A stretch of DNA of 64,000 bases from Corallococcus sp. AS-1-6. Its GTDB lineage: Bacteria; Myxococcota; Myxococcia; Myxococcales; Myxococcaceae. The stretch spans positions 248,001-312,000 of the forward strand of contig NZ_JAIQDE010000008.1 in the NCBI RefSeq assembly GCF_020037015.1. The letters are read 5' to 3'. The notes beneath the pieces are model-generated. The model saw nothing but the letters and a program-made list of their open reading frames with translations, was not told where the DNA came from and did no database searches. A program made the position numbers and the translations under genes. Below, piece after piece: positions 60,686 through 64,000 of the stretch (positions are counted from its first letter, which is position 1; every line of letters starts with the position of its first letter).

Positions 60686-62128
60686 TCAGCGCGGAGGGCG
60701 GAAGACGTACTGGTACACCTGCGGCTCGCTGCCGGGCGGGTACTGGGCGTCCATGAAGGCCACGCGCGCGCTGTGGGTGATGAGCACGTCCTGGAGGCTG
60801 TCGTAGAGCACCACCACGTTCGTGGCCTTCCCGGTGGGGTCCAGGTCCACGCGCACCTTCAGGTTGCCCTTGAGGTCCGGCTTCTCCATCAGGTGCTCCA
60901 GGTACAGCGCCACCAGCCCCAGCGACACCCGGTCGTAGATCTGCTCCACCGTGCCCTTCGCGGGCGAGGCGGGCAGGTGCAGCTTCCGGCTCAACTGCGC
61001 GGCCTCCTCCGCCGCCTCGGGCACCGGCCGCTCCGGAGCGGCGAGCGCCGCGCGGTACGCGGGCACGGCCTCGAAGTAGCGCTCCTGCTTGAGGAGCAGC
61101 CGCGCCCGCCGCACCTGGATGTCCGCGCGCTCCGGGGCCACCGCCGCCGCCTGCTCCAACCGCGCCTCGGTGCCGGCCGCGTCCTGCTTCGCCTCCGCCA
61201 GCGTCGCCAGCCGCAGGAGCGGTTCGGGGTCCCTGGGCGTCGCCGCGGCCAGGCGCACCAGGGCCTTCGCCTCGTCGTCCGGCCGGTCGAGCTCCACGTT
61301 GAGCTTCACCCACGAGGCGAGCACCGCGGCGTCCGCGCCCCCGAGCGTCGCGTAGCGCTCCAGCATCTTCGCCGCCTGCGCCTTGTCGCCCGCGGCGAGC
61401 CACGCCTCCGCCTGACGCCGGTGCGCCTCGCGGTCATGGGGCTGGAGCGCGACGAGCAGCGCCCCGGCCTCCGCGCCCGCCTTCGCGTCCCCGGCCTCGC
61501 GGGCCAGCCGCGACAGCACCTGGAGCGCCTCCGGCTGCTCGGGCCAGTCCTTCACCGAGCGCACCAGCAGCGCGCGCGCCTCCGCCGCGCCCCCCGGACG
61601 GCCCGCCAGCAGCAGCGCCAGGTCCGTGCGGAAGCGCGGGATGTCCAGCTTCGCCAGCGCCTCGCGCAGCCGGGCCTCCGCCTCCGCGGGCCGGCCCTCC
61701 GCCTGGAGCCGCAGGCCGTCCACCCAGAGCGCGGGCGCGAAGCCGGGCACCGCCTTGCGCGCGGTCTCCAGCGGCGCGGCCGCGTCCTTCAACATGCCCC
61801 AGCGCACGTAGACGAGCCCCATCCCCACGTGCGGCCACGGGTTCTCCGGGTACACCACCGCCAGCGCCTTGAACTCGCTGAAGCTCTCGTCCGAGGGCAG
61901 CGCGAGGAAGGCCCGGTACACCCGGGGCATGGGGTCCTTGGGCGCCTTCGCCTGCAACGCGTCCAGCTCCGTGCGCAGCGTGCTGGGGCTGCCCTGGACG
62001 CGCGCCGTGTCCACCCGCTGGAGCATCGCCATGCCGTCCGCGGCGGGCGCGGGCACCGGGCGGGCGCCCAGCGCCGGGAGCGCGCACAGCACGGACAGGA
62101 GCAGGCACGTCAGGACACGGGACGTCAT
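60686..62128 (-). CDS. Exported TPR-repeat protein with TonB-C/AgmX-like C-terminus
   Basis: 480 residues. A Sec signal peptide (MTSRVLTCLLLSVLCALPALG) is followed by about ten tetratricopeptide-like helical pairs (roughly 55-380), rich in Ala, Glu and Leu. The C-terminal 90 residues change character: GNLKVRVDLDPTGKATNVVV and VAFMDAQYPPGSEPQVYQYVF resemble the TonB C-terminal/AgmX-PglI type fold found in myxobacterial periplasmic proteins. A scaffold role in an envelope complex is inferred. Divergent from the DUF2378 gene. Confidence 0.8.
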   Translation of the reverse strand: MTSRVLTCLLLSVLCALPALGARPVPAPAADGMAMLQRVDTARVQGSPSTLRTELDALQAKAPKDPMPRVYRAFLALPSDESFSEFKALAVVYPENPWPHVGMGLVYVRWGMLKDAAAPLETARKAVPGFAPALWVDGLRLQAEGRPAEAEARLREALAKLDIPRFRTDLALLLAGRPGGAAEARALLVRSVKDWPEQPEALQVLSRLAREAGDAKAGAEAGALLVALQPHDREAHRRQAEAWLAAGDKAQAAKMLERYATLGGADAAVLASWVKLNVELDRPDDEAKALVRLAAATPRDPEPLLRLATLAEAKQDAAGTEARLEQAAAVAPERADIQVRRARLLLKQERYFEAVPAYRAALAAPERPVPEAAEEAAQLSRKLHLPASPAKGTVEQIYDRVSLGLVALYLEHLMEKPDLKGNLKVRVDLDPTGKATNVVVLYDSLQDVLITHSARVAFMDAQYPPGSEPQVYQYVFRPPR

Positions 62129-62198
62129 CAGGGCCAGGGGGAAGCCGGGGGGCGCCCGGACGCTACCAGATGGGCGCGCCCCGCGAGGGCTGGGAGTG

Positions 62199-62217
62199 TT
62201 TACGCACCTTGCGTGAA
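62199..62217. promoter_or_regulatory. Short dyad upstream of divergent TPR and DUF2378 genes
   Basis: TTTACGC (62199-62205), five bases, GCGTGAA (62211-62217): arms complementary except for one mismatch. It lies 71 bp from the minus-strand start and 140 bp from the + strand start, within the only locally AT-rich part of the intergenic region. A candidate operator. Confidence 0.35.
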
Positions 62218-62356
62218 TTGCGGAGCTACACGCGATGTTTCACGGGCGCCGGGACGGGTGGAATGGCCCTGGAGGCCGAGCTCGCTTTCGGGCGTTGGAC
62301 GCCACCCGGGCGGTAGGTCTTGACCAGGACACGCGGTGGCGTGCGGAATGGCCCCC

Positions 62357-62917
62357 ATGGCCACCGCCGAGAAACTCGTATTCCCGACCATCGTCGAAGG
62401 ACTCTTCGTCCGGGGACTTTCCGGGAAGGTGCCCTTCGCCCTCAAGGAGCAGTTGCGCAAGGAGGGGTTGGACCTGGACCGGCCCCTGCAGCCCGCGTAC
62501 TCGCTGGACACGTGGACGCGCTGCGTGGCGCTGACGGCGAAGACGCTGCACCCGGAGCAGCCGGACGCGGTGGCGTGGCGGATGCTCGGCGAGCGGATGA
62601 TCGACGGCTACCGCGACACGATGGTGGGCCGGGCGCTGTTGGGCGTGCTGCGGCTCATCGGGCCCAAGCGGATGCTGCTGCGCACGCAGCACAGCTTCCG
62701 CACCGGCAACAACTACACCGAGGTGCGCATCACGGAGCGCGGCGAGCGCGAGGCGGACCTGTGGCTCAACGAGCCCGGCCTGCTGCGCTACTTCAAGCAG
62801 GGCGTGATGCTGGCCACGGTGCGCGCCGCCAGCGGCCCGGCCACGCAGGTGGATGTGGTCCAGTTCGACGACGACAGCGTCACGTACCGCGTGTCCTGGG
62901 GCGCTCCGGGCTCCTGA
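62357..62917 (+). CDS. DUF2378 (TIGR02265) myxobacterial paralogous family protein
   Basis: 186 residues from the ATG at 62357. I recognise the family from TIVEGLFVRGLSGKVPFALK near the start, LDTWTRCVALTAKTLHP, and AWRMLGERMIDGYRDTMVGRALLGVLRLIGPKRMLLRTQ. This family is expanded in Myxococcus and relatives and is rarely seen elsewhere; it has no established function. Its presence supports the assignment of the window to Myxococcaceae. No membrane or export signal. Confidence 0.85.
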   Translation: MATAEKLVFPTIVEGLFVRGLSGKVPFALKEQLRKEGLDLDRPLQPAYSLDTWTRCVALTAKTLHPEQPDAVAWRMLGERMIDGYRDTMVGRALLGVLRLIGPKRMLLRTQHSFRTGNNYTEVRITERGEREADLWLNEPGLLRYFKQGVMLATVRAASGPATQVDVVQFDDDSVTYRVSWGAPGS

Positions 62918-63052
62918 GTCACCGGCGTCCCCCTGCTCGCGGATCCGCGACCCCGGGGCCCCTTGCCCGCACCGGGCCCCTTCTGCCAGCGTGAGGGCCT
63001 GCGCGCGGCGTCCGGGCCGTGAACGGCCGCGCGAAGAGGGGGATTCATCCAA

Positions 63053-64000
63053 ATGCCGTCGAGCAAGCGCGCCAACCTGCCGCGCTGGAACGGTCAACAG
63101 CAGGGGTTCTTCGAAATCTGGTTCCTGGTGGTGCTCGACCCGGGCGGAGACCGCGCCTGGTGGTTGCGCTACACCCTGTTCACGCCCGCGCCGGGCAGCG
63201 GCGGCGAGCCTCGCGCCACGCTGTGGGCGGCGGCGTTCGACTGCGCGTCCCAGGACCGGCCCGCGGTGGCGCTCAAGGCCATCCATCCGGCCTCCGCGTT
63301 CACCGCGCTGCCGGACGGCGGCGTGCGCATCGCGGACTCGGAGCTGAGGCCCGGCCACGTCCACGGCCAGGTGAAGAGCGGCGGGCACGCCATCGCGTGG
63401 GACCTGCGCTTCCAGGGCGGTCACCCGGAGCCGGTGCGCCGCGAGCCGCGAGGCACCGCGCTGCTGCCCCTGCCCACGCACGTGGCCCACGTGCACGACG
63501 ACGTCCTCTTCGAGGGCACGGTGACGGTGGACGGCGAACGCATCGACGTGAAGGGCGCGCCCGGCCTGCAGAAGCACCTGTGGGGCCACCGGCGGCTGGA
63601 GGAGCTGACGTGGCTGTACTGCCCGCGCTTCGCCGAGGACCCGGACGCGCGGCTGGAGATCATGGCGGTGCGCGCGCGGCGCAAGCGGGGCCACCCCCAG
63701 CTCTCGCCCATCTACCTGCGCACGCGAGACGCCGAGCACACGTTCCACGAGATGCCCCACGTGCTGCTGTCGCGCGTGACGTCGCCCGCGTCCGGGGAGC
63801 TGTCCTTCCGCGCCGCGTCCGCCACCGTGGCCCTGGAGGGCCGCGCGTGGTGCGACCCGCGCACGCTGGCGGGCTACGCGTACCGCGACCCCCAGGGCTG
63901 GGACGTGCTGGTGGCCCAGAGCGACGTGGCCCGCTGTGAAGTCCAGCTCTTCTCCCGGCCCCACCCCTTCGCGGCGTGGAAGCCCACCGCGAAGCTGACC
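63053..64000 (+). CDS. Lipocalin/CrtC-AttH-like protein, truncated at window edge
   Basis: The frame is open from the ATG at 63053 (AGAGGGGG upstream) to the last base, so at least 316 residues and no stop. FEIWFLVVLDPGGDRAWWLRYTL at the N-terminus, a middle GAPGLQKHLWGHRRLEELTW, and many Trp/His residues resemble the tocopherol-cyclase/CrtC/AttH-like double-lipocalin fold. Members act on hydrophobic, often carotenoid- or quinone-like substrates, but most are uncharacterised. I am confident that it is a gene, and only moderately confident of the family. Confidence 0.7.
   Translation, partial: MPSSKRANLPRWNGQQQGFFEIWFLVVLDPGGDRAWWLRYTLFTPAPGSGGEPRATLWAAAFDCASQDRPAVALKAIHPASAFTALPDGGVRIADSELRPGHVHGQVKSGGHAIAWDLRFQGGHPEPVRREPRGTALLPLPTHVAHVHDDVLFEGTVTVDGERIDVKGAPGLQKHLWGHRRLEELTWLYCPRFAEDPDARLEIMAVRARRKRGHPQLSPIYLRTRDAEHTFHEMPHVLLSRVTSPASGELSFRAASATVALEGRAWCDPRTLAGYAYRDPQGWDVLVAQSDVARCEVQLFSRPHPFAAWKPTAKLT

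Overview
The window is very GC-rich (most coding lines look like about 70% G+C) and is packed with genes on both strands. It most resembles a myxobacterium of the Myxococcus/Corallococcus type. Supporting signs are modular PKS/NRPS genes, multi-domain Ser/Thr kinases and class III cyclases, many lipoproteins, and a gene at 62357-62917 that I recognise as the myxobacterial paralogous family DUF2378/TIGR02265. The species assignment is inference. I see no rRNA, tRNA, CRISPR array or insertion sequence.

Region 1 (1-19090) is the right-hand end of a hybrid PKS-NRPS gene cluster, all on the + strand. It holds a truncated PKS (KR-ACP), a PKS (KS-AT-KR-ACP-degenerate ACP-sulfotransferase), an NRPS module (C-A-PCP, predicted serine), a PKS (KS-AT-KR-ACP), an MFS exporter, and a penicillin-acylase-family Ntn hydrolase whose start overlaps the exporter stop. 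No thioesterase is present here. Two of the three KR domains have lost the catalytic Tyr.

Region 2 (19091-28150) is a signalling block. A Crp/Fnr-type regulator has a perfect TGTGA-N6-TCACA box upstream. It converges on a minus-strand series: a zinc-finger/kinase/TPR protein, a sirtuin, a kinase-receiver-cyclase fusion and an FHA-GAF-cyclase. Two cAMP-type cyclases beside a Crp-type protein suggest a local cyclic-nucleotide circuit.

Region 3 (28153-52290) is mixed housekeeping and envelope biology: a TonB-like proline-rich protein, an amidase, an L,D-transpeptidase, a RIO kinase with a long N/G/Q/P repeat tail, AlkB-like dioxygenase, purine nucleoside phosphorylase (deoD), a MepA-like/LysM lipoprotein, a PIN protein, a CAP-domain lipoprotein, a PLP enzyme, transporters, a nuclease-fold lipoprotein, a GNAT, a GT-C glycosyltransferase, an AbiGi-like protein, DbpA helicase, a TetR/DUF1304 divergon with tandem operators, and an FmdE-like lipoprotein.

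Region 4 (52476-56929) is the most defence-like part. A beta-family protein (+) overlaps tail to tail with an sce7726-family putative PD-(D/E)XK nuclease (-). The nuclease gene lies 43 bp downstream of a tightly overlapping minus-strand operon: sigma factor, zinc-finger anti-sigma, and a caspase-like protease with a barrel-like C-terminus. An inverted repeat and a plausible promoter lie upstream of the sigma gene. This is my best candidate for an undescribed system: transcriptionally gated caspase and nuclease effectors.

Region 5 (57075-64000) holds a duplicated Cys-rich lipoprotein, a second MFS exporter, a DUF574-type methyltransferase, an Ap4A phosphorylase-like enzyme, a TPR protein, the DUF2378 protein, and a truncated lipocalin/CrtC-like protein at the right edge.
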